From DATBED01 sp035480695 (GTDB lineage Bacteria; Patescibacteriota; Saccharimonadia; Saccharimonadales; UBA4665): a stretch of 9,292 bases of DNA. Below are positions 1-6,377 of this stretch, piece by piece. The translations under genes were made by a program, and so were the position numbers. The stretch is taken from positions 1-9,292 of the forward strand of contig DATIHM010000025.1 in the NCBI GenBank assembly GCA_035480695.1, written 5' to 3'. Under the pieces are notes generated by a model. The model did no database searches and was not told the DNA's origin. It saw only the letters and a list, made by a program, of their open reading frames with translations. How positions within the stretch are numbered: position 1 is the stretch's first letter; each line of letters begins with the position of its first letter.

Positions 1-699
1 GGGATTATGCTGTTCATCGTGCCGAAGCTGGGGAGCATCTTGGTCCAATTGGGAGGCCCGCACGCCCAGCTGCCGATTTATACGCGCGTGCTGCTCAACA
101 TCAGCAATTTCTGCAAAAACGCCACCATAGTACCGCACATCCCGAACCTGATTTTCATAGCCCTGGTTCTGGGGGCAGCGGCCGCCTACGGCCTGAAATA
201 TATTAAGACAGAAGAGGGCAAGTACAAGTTCCATGCCCTGCTGCTAAGGGTACCGATTGTCAAGGTCGTGATACTCAAAATCGCCATCGCCCGCTTTTCA
301 CGGACTTTTGCTTCGCTGATGGGCGCCGGCGTCAGCGTGCTGGACGCGCTCGACGTGACAGGTGCTGCCTTAGGTAACAAAGTCATCGAAGCCGAGCTGA
401 AAGAGGCCGCCCAGCAAGTCAAGAATGGCAAGCCGCTCAGCGAGCCCATCAGCAACAGCAAGCATTTCCCACCGATTGTCGCCCAGATGCTTATGGTCGG
501 CGAAGAGACCGGTCAGATTGACACCGTACTGACTAAAATCGCCGACTTTTACGAAGAGGAGGTCACGGTGATGATTGACGGCCTGGCGGCCATCATCGAG
601 CCGATTATGATTGTCTTTTTGGGTGCCGGCGTCGGCCTGATCGCCGCTTCAGTGATGGGCCCGATCGCCAACCTGAGCAAAAACGTCGGCAACAGCTAG
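1..699 (+). CDS. pilC: Type IV pilus inner-membrane platform protein PilC, C-terminal part (5' truncated by window)
   Basis: The frame is open to base 1, so the gene starts upstream and only about the last 232 residues are visible; the ATG at 7 is internal. PilC/GspF proteins sit in the cytoplasmic membrane and couple the assembly ATPases to pilin insertion. Seen here are the end of one membrane segment, a second around residues 47-63, then a soluble GspF-type helical bundle with the family signatures FSRTFASLMGAGVSVLDAL and GEETGQIDTVL followed by ADFYEEEV. A final hydrophobic helix (IEPIMIVFLGAGVGLIAASV) lies near the C-terminus. The remaining half, and probably the PilB/PilT ATPases, should lie upstream; that is inference. 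No hairpin terminator follows, so some readthrough into the pilin gene is possible. The family call is secure; pilC versus gspF rests on the neighbouring pilMNO genes. Confidence 0.95.
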   Translation, partial: GIMLFIVPKLGSILVQLGGPHAQLPIYTRVLLNISNFCKNATIVPHIPNLIFIALVLGAAAAYGLKYIKTEEGKYKFHALLLRVPIVKVVILKIAIARFSRTFASLMGAGVSVLDALDVTGAALGNKVIEAELKEAAQQVKNGKPLSEPISNSKHFPPIVAQMLMVGEETGQIDTVLTKIADFYEEEVTVMIDGLAAIIEPIMIVFLGAGVGLIAASVMGPIANLSKNVGNS

Positions 700-721
700 C
701 CCAAGTTTTCCACAGAAATCC

Positions 722-749
722 TTGACCTGACAACGCTTATGTTTATAAT
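722..749 (+). promoter_or_regulatory. Sigma-70-type promoter of the major pilin gene
   Basis: The -35 box TTGACC (722-727) and a perfect -10 box TATAAT (744-749) are separated by 16 bp. Transcription would start near 756, giving a leader of about 89 nt before the ATG at 845. This is the best consensus promoter in the window, which fits an abundant filament subunit. Confidence 0.8.
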
Positions 750-826
750 CAAGAACAGATACTTGCTGTAAGTAGTCGTCTACCTGTGGCAAAGATCATT
801 AATAAACATAATTCATTAAAATTTTT

Positions 827-834
827 TAAGGAGG
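827..834 (+). promoter_or_regulatory. Strong Shine-Dalgarno site of the major pilin gene
   Basis: TAAGGAGG is an extended match to the 16S rRNA anti-Shine-Dalgarno sequence and lies 10 nt before the ATG at 845. It follows a very A/T-rich leader (about 797-827), a context that usually keeps the site unpaired. It fixes the start of the pilin gene and suggests high translation. Confidence 0.85.
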
Positions 835-844
835 GTGGGTCCTA

Positions 845-1333
845 ATGATCTCACTTAAAAAACGAAACCAAGGTTTCACGATCGTCGAACTTTTGATCGT
901 CATCGTGGTCATCGGCATCTTGGCCCTGCTGGTCATTACGACCTACAGCGGTATTCAGGCCAAGGCACGTAACTCTAAGAGGCAAGCCGACCTCAATTCA
1001 ATACAAACGCAGCTTGAAGCTTACTTCCAGCAGAACGGTAACTACCCGAGCTACGCTGACCTGAGCAGCGCCAGCTGGGTGAGCACGAACATGAAGAGCC
1101 TCGACATCAACGCTCTGATTGACCCGGGCAGCGGCTCGTCAACGGCAACGCTGGTTAACAGCAATACTGCCGGCGGCACAGCCAAGAAGTATGAGTACTA
1201 CCCGCAAGACAGCGGTGGCAGCAGCGCTAACTGTGAAGCTACCGACACGACCTGTTCTCAGTACACGCTCATCGCGCAGTACGAAGGCACAGTCAACGGC
1301 CAATCGACCTTCTCCAAGAAGAATCTCGACTAG
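845..1333 (+). CDS. Type IV prepilin, probable major pilin (PilA/PilE/GspG-like)
   Basis: This 162-residue prepilin would be processed by a prepilin peptidase (not in the window) and polymerised into the filament. It has a basic 10-residue leader (KKRNQG), a cleavage site between Gly10 and Phe11, mature N-terminus FTIVELLIVI with the conserved Glu5 (residue 15), and a hydrophobic helix to about residue 33. The amphipathic alpha1 region follows, with the GspG-like stretch LNSIQTQLEAYFQQNGNYP. The C-terminal domain is short, Ser/Gly/Thr-rich, and carries Cys130 and Cys137, placed like the disulphide loop of other pilins. The start is fixed by the Shine-Dalgarno site at 827. The gene is monocistronic, with its own strong promoter and terminator between pilC and the minor-pilin operon, which supports the major-subunit role (inference). 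A GspG-like pseudopilin is the alternative. Confidence 0.93.
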   Translation: MISLKKRNQGFTIVELLIVIVVIGILALLVITTYSGIQAKARNSKRQADLNSIQTQLEAYFQQNGNYPSYADLSSASWVSTNMKSLDINALIDPGSGSSTATLVNSNTAGGTAKKYEYYPQDSGGSSANCEATDTTCSQYTLIAQYEGTVNGQSTFSKKNLD

Positions 1334-1357
1334 TCACGAAGCTTACGACTCGAAACG

Positions 1358-1387
1358 AGCCCCGGCTCAGCGCCGGGGCTTTTCTTT
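1358..1387 (+). terminator. Rho-independent terminator after the major pilin gene
   Basis: A perfect 9-bp stem, AGCCCCGGC (1358-1366) and GCCGGGGCT (1372-1380), closes a 5-nt loop and is followed by the T-rich run TTTCTTT. It begins 24 nt after the pilin stop codon, so it isolates the pilin transcript from the minor-pilin operon. Confidence 0.93.
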
Positions 1388-1523
1388 GGATGAGTAAGTA
1401 GTTAAATAACTCAATTCGGTACCGAGCTGCTCCCTCTCCCTTCGGTTTGGAGCTCTTTTGTTGTTAAGTCCACGGCGAAACCTCTAACAAAAGCATGACC
1501 TGTATGACAGGGAGGGCATGGGG

Positions 1524-1529
1524 TATAAT
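1524..1529 (+). promoter_or_regulatory. -10 element of the minor-pilin operon
   Basis: A perfect TATAAT lies 21 nt before the ATG at 1551; the expected start near 1536 gives a leader of about 15 nt. No convincing -35 box is seen (TGTATG at 1501-1506 is the 17-bp-spaced candidate). The rest of the 1388-1550 gap holds no gene, only an imperfect hairpin around 1424-1455. Confidence 0.55.
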
Positions 1530-1550
1530 AATAGATAGTTAAGCTTAAGC

Positions 1551-1949
1551 ATGAAAAAGAAACAGATTGGTTCAAGAGGCTTCACCATTGTTGAGCTTTT
1601 GGTTTGCATTGCGGTTGCCGGCATATTGATTGGCGCCCTGAGTTCCGTGGTCAATAATTACCTGCATCTTGGTCAGCGTGGCCGGTACCTGAACCTGGCG
1701 AATTCCTATGTTGAAGCCAAGGTTGAAGCTCTGCGAAATGTAGGTTACAACGGCTTATCGATTGGCACGACGAGTGTTACTGGCGAACTCCCGACGCAGC
1801 TGCCGCCCAGCCGCAGCGGCTCGATGACTGTCAGCAGCCCCTCTGGCGGGATTAAGCAGGTTGATTTAACAGTCAGTTTTAAAGACCAGGGCCAGACTCA
1901 ATCCTATAGCTACACAACGTATATTGGAGAACTCGGTGTCGGGCAATAA
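1551..1949 (+). CDS. Minor type IV pilin, PilV/GspI-like
   Basis: This 132-residue prepilin-like protein is first in a three-gene minor-pilin operon. A 10-residue basic leader ends in SRG with cleavage before Phe11 (FTIVELLVCI), and Glu15 is the conserved Glu5. The hydrophobic helix ends near residue 33. After it, the stretch YLNLANSYVEAKVEALRNVG has the pattern typical of PilV/GspI pilins, which form part of the initiating tip complex. The rest is a small beta-rich domain without cysteines; its only Cys lies in the membrane helix. There is no recognisable Shine-Dalgarno site before ATG 1551, but the leader peptide makes this start nearly certain. It overlaps the next gene by 14 nt. Prepilin identity is firm; the PilV/GspI assignment is moderate and rests on this pattern and on gene order. 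Confidence 0.85.
   Translation: MKKKQIGSRGFTIVELLVCIAVAGILIGALSSVVNNYLHLGQRGRYLNLANSYVEAKVEALRNVGYNGLSIGTTSVTGELPTQLPPSRSGSMTVSSPSGGIKQVDLTVSFKDQGQTQSYSYTTYIGELGVGQ
1926..1929 (+). promoter_or_regulatory. Shine-Dalgarno site deciding a GTG start inside the preceding gene
   Basis: GGAG lies 6 nt before GTG 1936. It overlaps the alternative in-frame TTG start at 1924, for which no upstream ribosome-binding site is seen. This favours GTG 1936 and translational coupling across a 14-nt overlap. Confidence 0.5.
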
Positions 1950-2601
1950 GCAAAGCGGTTTTACGTTAGTAGAGCTGACGATAGTGGTCAGCGTTATGGC
2001 TATTGTCGGCGTGGTTTTTATAGGTATAGTTTCTAACTTCTTTGTCATTATTAGCCGCAACAATGCCTTAACGGAAATGACCATTAATTCGCAGAATTTG
2101 CTGCGAACAACTGTTGAAAACATCCGCTACGGCGATGGAATTCGCCAAACCAATCAAATTTCTGATGCTAATGCGCCGGTCGGCGGCTGGAGTACCAGTG
2201 ACACCAATTTTGTGATTATCATTGCGGTACCGGCATTAGATGGTTCGCGCAATTACATAATCGATTCCAGCACCGGCAGCCCTTATATGAACGAGCTGAT
2301 TTATTACAAGAGCGGTACAACCTTGATGGAACGCCGCCTGGCTAATCCGAGTGCTTCAGGTAACAGGATGACAACTACCTGCCCGACTAACTTGGCATCG
2401 ACTACCTGCCCAGCCGACCTTACGCTAGCGCCTTACGTCAATACGATGACATTCAGTATGTACGACCAGGATGCGGCAGCCACGACCGACCCCACCCTGG
2501 CGCGCTCCATTAAGATCACTCTAAATATGCAGCGCAACGCCCCGGGAAATCCGATCAACCTAACCACCTCGACTCAAGTAACATTAAGGAACAGGTTCTG
2601 A
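1936..2601 (+). CDS. Minor type IV pilin, PilW/GspJ-like
   Basis: The second minor pilin of the operon has 221 residues from GTG 1936; a TTG at 1924 would add four. Leader MSGNKQSG precedes cleavage before Phe9, then FTLVELTIVVSVMAIVGVV, with Glu13 as the conserved Glu5. Downstream, NLLRTTVENIRYGDGIR (residues 54-70) and the following beta segments (NELIYYKSGTTLMERRL) match the layout of PilW/GspJ/ComGF-type minor pilins, which are larger than the I/V type. A Cys149-x8-Cys158 pair sits in a short loop and could form a disulphide. The gene overlaps its upstream neighbour by 14 nt and is followed by the third gene after 1 nt, so the three are probably made in fixed ratio. Minor-pilin identity is firm; the J/W subtype is inferred from size, order and motif. 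Confidence 0.86.
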   Translation: MSGNKQSGFTLVELTIVVSVMAIVGVVFIGIVSNFFVIISRNNALTEMTINSQNLLRTTVENIRYGDGIRQTNQISDANAPVGGWSTSDTNFVIIIAVPALDGSRNYIIDSSTGSPYMNELIYYKSGTTLMERRLANPSASGNRMTTTCPTNLASTTCPADLTLAPYVNTMTFSMYDQDAAATTDPTLARSIKITLNMQRNAPGNPINLTTSTQVTLRNRF

Positions 2602-2602
2602 C

Positions 2603-3964
2603 ATGAAGCGCATAAAGCTTAACCAAAAGGGCACTATGTTACTGGTCTTTATTATGACCATGCCCTTCCTGATTTTATTGGCTACGTATTACATGAGTCT
2701 GTCGCTGACCAGTTTCCAGGTGGGACGGCTGGATCAATTGCATACCGAAGCCCAGCTGACGGCAGATGCCGGAGCGGATTACGCCGTCGAACAGCTCAGC
2801 CAGGACGATACCTGGACTGGCACAACCAGCCCCATAACCGTGCACAGCGACAGCAGCCTTCGCACAACCTTCACAGCGAGCGTTAGCGGCAATTCCAGCT
2901 CCAAAACTATAGCCGTTACCGGTAAAACATACTGGCCGGCCTCTACTACCACGCCGACACGCTCAGTATCGATTGATGTTAATCTCTACCCCGTTACCGT
3001 TGGCAATTACAGCATAGTGGCGGGGGCCGGTGGCTTGTTTATGAGCAACAGCTCCAAAATTGTCGGGGGCAGCGCTTTCATAAACGGCGAAATCCAAATG
3101 TCTAACTCGGCTCAGATCGGCTTGAGCACAGCCCCTGTCAACGTGAGCGTGGCCGATGATATATGCCCGACCACGGCCGATGCTACGTATCCCAGGGTTT
3201 GCACGGCGGCCGACCATGCCGGCCAGCCGATCACCATCAACAACCAGGCCCATATTTACGGAACCGTTACGGCGACCAACCAAACGACTGGCAGCGGTAT
3301 GAGCAACTCCGGTCTGGTATCCAGCGGCACGGCGGCCCCGCAGGATTTGCCAACATACGATAGGGCCGCACAGAAAGCTGCCGTTGCCAACACCATGACC
3401 GGGGCCGCCGCCTCCTGCTCCGGCAGCTCAAACGTTAATTGGCCGGCCAACACCAAAATCACAGGTGACGTAACCTTATCCAACACCTGCACTGTTACCG
3501 TAAAGGGTGACGTTTGGATCACCGGCAATCTCAACCTAAGCAACAGCTCCAAAATGATAATCGACAATTCGTTAGGCACGACCAGGCCAGACATCATGGT
3601 CGACGGCCAAAGCGGTATCAACTTTTCAAATAATTCCCAGGTGGCCGCCAATTCCAGCGGCATGGGTGCTGAATTCTACACCTTCTATAGCAAGGCTGTC
3701 TGCTCGCCAGACTGTGCCAGCGTAACTGGCACATCCTTAGCCAGCTCCCGCTCCGTTCAGACCATAAATCTGGGTAACTCTTTCGCCGCGCCTAATAGTA
3801 TCCTGTACGCCTATTGGACCCAGGTGAACCTGTCGAACAGTGGTCAGATCGGCGCCGTCATCGGTCAAACGATCCAGTTATCTAACACTGCGACCATAAC
3901 TTTTGGGTCTTCCGTAGGGGTGGGTCAAACGACGTGGGTAGTTAAAGGCTACCATAGGCAGTAA
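2603..3964 (+). CDS. PilX/GspK-like minor pilin with large repeat-rich (probable beta-solenoid) exported domain
   Basis: This 453-residue protein is third in the minor-pilin operon, starting 1 nt after the previous stop. Its N-terminus resembles PilX/GspK: basic leader MKRIKLNQKG, likely cleavage after Gly10, then a hydrophobic segment (residues 11-35) without the conserved Glu5, as in GspK. AQLTADAGADYAVEQL (50-65) follows, resembling the PilX N-terminal region. From about 145 to 435 a short motif, consensus [L/M/F]-S-N-[S/T]-x-x-[I/V], recurs about ten times (residues 147, 166, 212, 233, 292, 312, 341, 390, 410, 426), between beta-strand-like stretches rich in Gly, Thr and Val. This suggests a beta-helix, resembling the C-terminal domains of some PilX-N proteins. 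Six cysteines (188/200, 272/296, 367/371) could pair. An operon role as tip-complex component or adhesin is inference. Confidence 0.82.
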   Translation: MKRIKLNQKGTMLLVFIMTMPFLILLATYYMSLSLTSFQVGRLDQLHTEAQLTADAGADYAVEQLSQDDTWTGTTSPITVHSDSSLRTTFTASVSGNSSSKTIAVTGKTYWPASTTTPTRSVSIDVNLYPVTVGNYSIVAGAGGLFMSNSSKIVGGSAFINGEIQMSNSAQIGLSTAPVNVSVADDICPTTADATYPRVCTAADHAGQPITINNQAHIYGTVTATNQTTGSGMSNSGLVSSGTAAPQDLPTYDRAAQKAAVANTMTGAAASCSGSSNVNWPANTKITGDVTLSNTCTVTVKGDVWITGNLNLSNSSKMIIDNSLGTTRPDIMVDGQSGINFSNNSQVAANSSGMGAEFYTFYSKAVCSPDCASVTGTSLASSRSVQTINLGNSFAAPNSILYAYWTQVNLSNSGQIGAVIGQTIQLSNTATITFGSSVGVGQTTWVVKGYHRQ

Positions 3965-3965
3965 G

Positions 3966-3977
3966 GATAAGCTTATC
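3966..3977 (+). repeat. 12-bp perfect palindrome upstream of pilM
   Basis: GATAAGCTTATC is a perfect inverted repeat ending just before the extended -10 element, so it covers the spacer region of the putative pilM promoter. It could be an operator, but a chance palindrome cannot be excluded. Its core TAAGCTTA also occurs at 1540-1547, next to the start of the minor-pilin operon. Confidence 0.35.
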
Positions 3978-3986
3978 TGGTATACT
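3978..3986 (+). promoter_or_regulatory. Extended -10 promoter of the pilMNO operon
   Basis: TGGTATACT combines a TG dinucleotide one base upstream with a five-of-six match to TATAAT, the extended -10 form that can work without a -35 box; none is visible here. Transcription would begin near 3993, leaving about 29 nt before the preferred pilM ATG. No terminator separates it from the minor-pilin operon, so readthrough could also supply pilM. Confidence 0.5.
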
Positions 3987-4021
3987 AGAGTAGATTATGC
4001 AGGCCTCGGGTGGGCAAGTTC

Positions 4022-5119
4022 ATGAAAACAACTAAAACTCCTGATTTTTTCCACGATAAACCTTTGTTCGGGCTGGACATCGGCCATGGCTCGCTTAAAG
4101 TGATGCAGCTCGAGGAGCAGCCGGCCGGCGCTGCCGCCAAAAACCATCCGCCGAAGGTCATCGGTTACGGCTTCACGACGTTTGATGGTGCCGCACTTGA
4201 GAACGGCGTCGTGGTCAAGCACGAAGTGATTGCCAAAGCGGCCCATGAACTGTTCAGCAAACACCTTATCGGGGACATCACGACCCGCCGCGTGGCAATT
4301 GCCATTCCGGCCTACCGTACCTTTACGCGCTCCATAAAGCTGCCCAAACTGAAAGCCAGCGAAATCGCCGAGGCCGTGCAGCTCGAGGCCGAGCAGTACA
4401 TTTCAGCGCCGCTGGAAGAGCTTTACCTCGATTACGAAGTCATCCGCCAGGATGCCGACTCGATTGAGATGTTCGCCGTGGCTGTCCCTCAAGACATTGT
4501 CAATTCCTACCTTGAGCTGGCTGAGATTTTCGGTCTGGAAACGGTGCTGATTGAACCGACGTTGAGCTCGTCAGGGCGGCTTTTCTCGGTTGACGACCAA
4601 AGCGACATCCCGACAGTCATGATTGATTTCGGTTCGCTGTCGTGCGACATAAGCATTTACGACCAGAACCATGTGCTGGTGACTGGCACCGTGCAAGGCG
4701 GCGGCGAGAACTTCACTGAATCCATCACCCAAAAGTTGGGGGTCAGCCCGCAAGAAGCCGGACTTATCAAGACCCGCTACGGTCTGGGCGCCAGCAAACG
4801 CCAGAACGAAATCCGCGAGGCGCTGGAGCCGACCTTGCAACAAATCGTCAAAGAAATCCGGCGCATGATCCGTTATTACGAAGAACGCTACGGTTCGGAT
4901 AGGCCTATCAAGCAGATTATCACCTGCGGTGGTGGCGCTAACATGCCCGGCCTCAGCGAATACTTCACCGAGTCCATCCGCCTGGCTGTACGCCATTCCG
5001 ATCCGTGGCAATACCTGAACTACAAAGGTCTGGAAGCGCCCAACAATGCCGACAAGCCGATGTACGCCACCGTGGCCGGCCTCAGCCTGGCCCGACCTAA
5101 AGAGGTTTTCTCGCGATGA
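4022..5119 (+). CDS. pilM: Type IV pilus assembly protein PilM, actin-like ATPase
   Basis: PilM is a cytoplasmic actin/FtsA-fold protein that binds nucleotide and the N-terminal tail of PilN, linking the cytoplasmic motor parts to the PilN/PilO membrane complex. Its 365 residues show phosphate-1 loop LFGLDIGHGSLKVMQLE (15-31), the conserved region IPAYRTFTRSIKLPKL (95-110), phosphate-2 motif MIDFGSLSCDISIY (200-213), the QGGGENFTESI segment (225-235), and adenosine-binding motif ITCGGGANMPGL (300-311). Length is normal for the family. ATG 4022 is preferred because GGGTGGG (4008-4014) lies 7 nt upstream and the phosphate-1 loop then sits at the usual distance. The in-frame GTG at 4010 adds only four residues and has a poorer site. 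The gene overlaps pilN by 4 nt (ATGA), so translation is coupled. Confidence 0.95.
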   Translation: MKTTKTPDFFHDKPLFGLDIGHGSLKVMQLEEQPAGAAAKNHPPKVIGYGFTTFDGAALENGVVVKHEVIAKAAHELFSKHLIGDITTRRVAIAIPAYRTFTRSIKLPKLKASEIAEAVQLEAEQYISAPLEELYLDYEVIRQDADSIEMFAVAVPQDIVNSYLELAEIFGLETVLIEPTLSSSGRLFSVDDQSDIPTVMIDFGSLSCDISIYDQNHVLVTGTVQGGGENFTESITQKLGVSPQEAGLIKTRYGLGASKRQNEIREALEPTLQQIVKEIRRMIRYYEERYGSDRPIKQIITCGGGANMPGLSEYFTESIRLAVRHSDPWQYLNYKGLEAPNNADKPMYATVAGLSLARPKEVFSR

Positions 5120-5706
5120 TAAACCTTTTACCGCCGGAATTGCGCAACAGCTACCGCTTCGGCCGGCGCAACGTCGCTCTACGTCGCTGGGTCATTGCCG
5201 GCCTAATCGCACTGCTCGGTGTCGGCTTGCTCGGGACGTACGGGCTAGTCGCCTTCAAGCAATCAACCGACGATTACAACCACCAGATTTCGGCTGCCAA
5301 AAACCAGCTACAGGCCGATAACCTGACCCAGACAGAGAAACAGACGCAAAATATCAGCGACAGCCTCAAGCTTGCTGTCAAGGTCCTGGGCAATGAAGTG
5401 CTATTTTCTAAGATGATAAACCAGATCGGCTCGGTCATACCCGATGGCGCCGTGCTGGCTGAACTCAATCTCGACAAGTCCGAGAACGGGGTCAGCCTGA
5501 CCGCCAACACCACTGACTACAATACCGCCACGCAGATTCAAGTCAACCTGACCGACCCGCGCAACAAAGTCTTCGCCAAAGTTGATATAGTCAGCATCGT
5601 CTGCAAAACCGATAACACCTCGGCCTACCCATGCGTTGCCACTTTGCGCGCCCAGTTCAACAAGGACAACCAGTTCCTGTTCATCAACCAGGGGGCGAAG
5701 TCATGA
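5116..5706 (+). CDS. pilN: Type IV pilus assembly membrane protein PilN
   Basis: This 196-residue bitopic membrane protein opens with MINLLPPELR, the cytoplasmic INLLP motif that docks into PilM. A basic stretch (RRNVALRR) and one membrane helix (about 25-47) follow. Then comes a coiled-coil-like segment (50-90, rich in Gln, Lys and Asp) and a ferredoxin-like exported domain. The segment FSKMINQIGSVIPDGAVLAEL (97-117) is the usual PilN core. An unusual loop near the C-terminus holds Cys163 and Cys173, the only cysteines in the protein, and may be disulphide-linked. It overlaps pilM and pilO by 4 nt each (ATGA at both ends). PilN and PilO are known to form heterodimers that align the platform. 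The call rests on motif, topology and gene order together. Confidence 0.93.
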   Translation: MINLLPPELRNSYRFGRRNVALRRWVIAGLIALLGVGLLGTYGLVAFKQSTDDYNHQISAAKNQLQADNLTQTEKQTQNISDSLKLAVKVLGNEVLFSKMINQIGSVIPDGAVLAELNLDKSENGVSLTANTTDYNTATQIQVNLTDPRNKVFAKVDIVSIVCKTDNTSAYPCVATLRAQFNKDNQFLFINQGAKS

Positions 5707-6377
5707 CCACCAAGCAGCTGTACTACGCGCTTATGGGCGGCCTTTGCCTGATTGTCGTCGCCATGTTCGGCAGCGCCTATGGCATCAACAAGTTGCTCGA
5801 AGAGAAGTCAAGCAAGCTGGTGACACTCAAAACTAACCAAGCTGCCCTGACCCAACAACAGACCCAGCTCATCCAGATGAAAAAGGACATCGTCACCTAC
5901 AACAGCCTGTACGATATCTCGCGCATCATCGTGCCGCAGAGCAAGGACCAGACCGAGACTGTCCGCCAGATCGTCGGCCTGGCTGCCAGGAACGGTGTGA
6001 CCTTGCAGTCAATAACCTTCCCTGCTTCGAGCCTTGGGGCAGGCACGAGCTCGCTTGGCGTCAGCACGACCGGCTCAAGTGGAGCTGCTGCCGCGCCAGT
6101 CGTGGCAGGCGCCAGTTCGAACCCTGCCCTGTCCCAACTGCAGAAAATCGCCAACATACCCGGCGTTTACGACTTGCCGATTCAGGTTGTGAGTTCGAAC
6201 GACCCGAATCACATGGCCGGCTATTCACAAGTCATCAAATTCCTGTCATCGCTCGAACAGAACCGGCTGACGGCACAGGTCAGCTCTATCGACCTCCAGC
6301 CCGATGCGCAGAACCCCAGCCGCCTGTCCTTCACGCTCAGCCTCGACATTTTCATTAATCCGGAGGTGACGAAGTAA
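5703..6377 (+). CDS. pilO: Type IV pilus assembly membrane protein PilO
   Basis: This 224-residue partner of PilN has one membrane helix (about residues 8-28), a coiled coil (31-68, rich in Gln, Lys and Leu), and a ferredoxin-like exported domain beginning with the PilO-type stretch VPQSKDQTETVRQIVGLAA (77-95) and NGVTLQSI. A Ser/Ala/Gly-rich low-complexity insert of about 30 residues (109-139) interrupts that domain, probably as a flexible loop. The second half contains YSQVIKFLSSLEQNRL (174-189). ATG 5703 is chosen because it makes the 4-nt ATGA overlap with pilN and places the membrane helix normally; an upstream in-frame ATG at 5631 would add 24 unrelated polar residues inside pilN. The next gene begins on the last base of its TAA stop. 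Confidence 0.9.
   Translation: MTTKQLYYALMGGLCLIVVAMFGSAYGINKLLEEKSSKLVTLKTNQAALTQQQTQLIQMKKDIVTYNSLYDISRIIVPQSKDQTETVRQIVGLAARNGVTLQSITFPASSLGAGTSSLGVSTTGSSGAAAAPVVAGASSNPALSQLQKIANIPGVYDLPIQVVSSNDPNHMAGYSQVIKFLSSLEQNRLTAQVSSIDLQPDAQNPSRLSFTLSLDIFINPEVTK
6362..6369 (+). promoter_or_regulatory. Shine-Dalgarno site of the 98-aa membrane protein gene
   Basis: GGAGGTGA, a complete 8-nt match to the anti-Shine-Dalgarno sequence, lies 7 nt before ATG 6377 and inside the end of pilO. Such a strong site before an otherwise unrecognised small frame is good evidence that the frame is translated. Confidence 0.85.

Noticed and set aside
706..714. DnaA-box-like sequence TTTTCCACA between pilC and the pilin promoter
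   Set aside because: It is a single match to a loose 9-mer consensus, with only a mismatched inverted partner near 785; no cluster, AT-rich unwinding element or dnaA/dnaN neighbour supports an origin.
1424..1459. Second terminator-like hairpin with TTTT in the gap before the minor-pilin operon
   Set aside because: The stem pairs only seven bases with a 3-nt bulge and a 15-nt loop, and the strong terminator just upstream already explains termination.
2603..3964. DNA-level tandem or CRISPR-like repeat array suggested by recurring AGCAACAGC-type stretches
   Set aside because: The copies are diverged, unevenly spaced and in frame within one continuous coding region; they reflect repeated protein motifs, not direct repeats with spacers.
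4571..5011. Open frame of 146 codons on the minus strand inside pilM
   Set aside because: It is fully contained in a well-conserved gene, has no recognisable motif or ribosome-binding site, and is explained by GC-rich codon use in pilM.
5631..5702. Upstream ATG extending pilO by 24 residues
   Set aside because: The extra residues are polar and unlike PilO N-termini; ATG 5703 gives the ATGA overlap seen at the pilM/pilN junction and places the membrane helix at residue 8.
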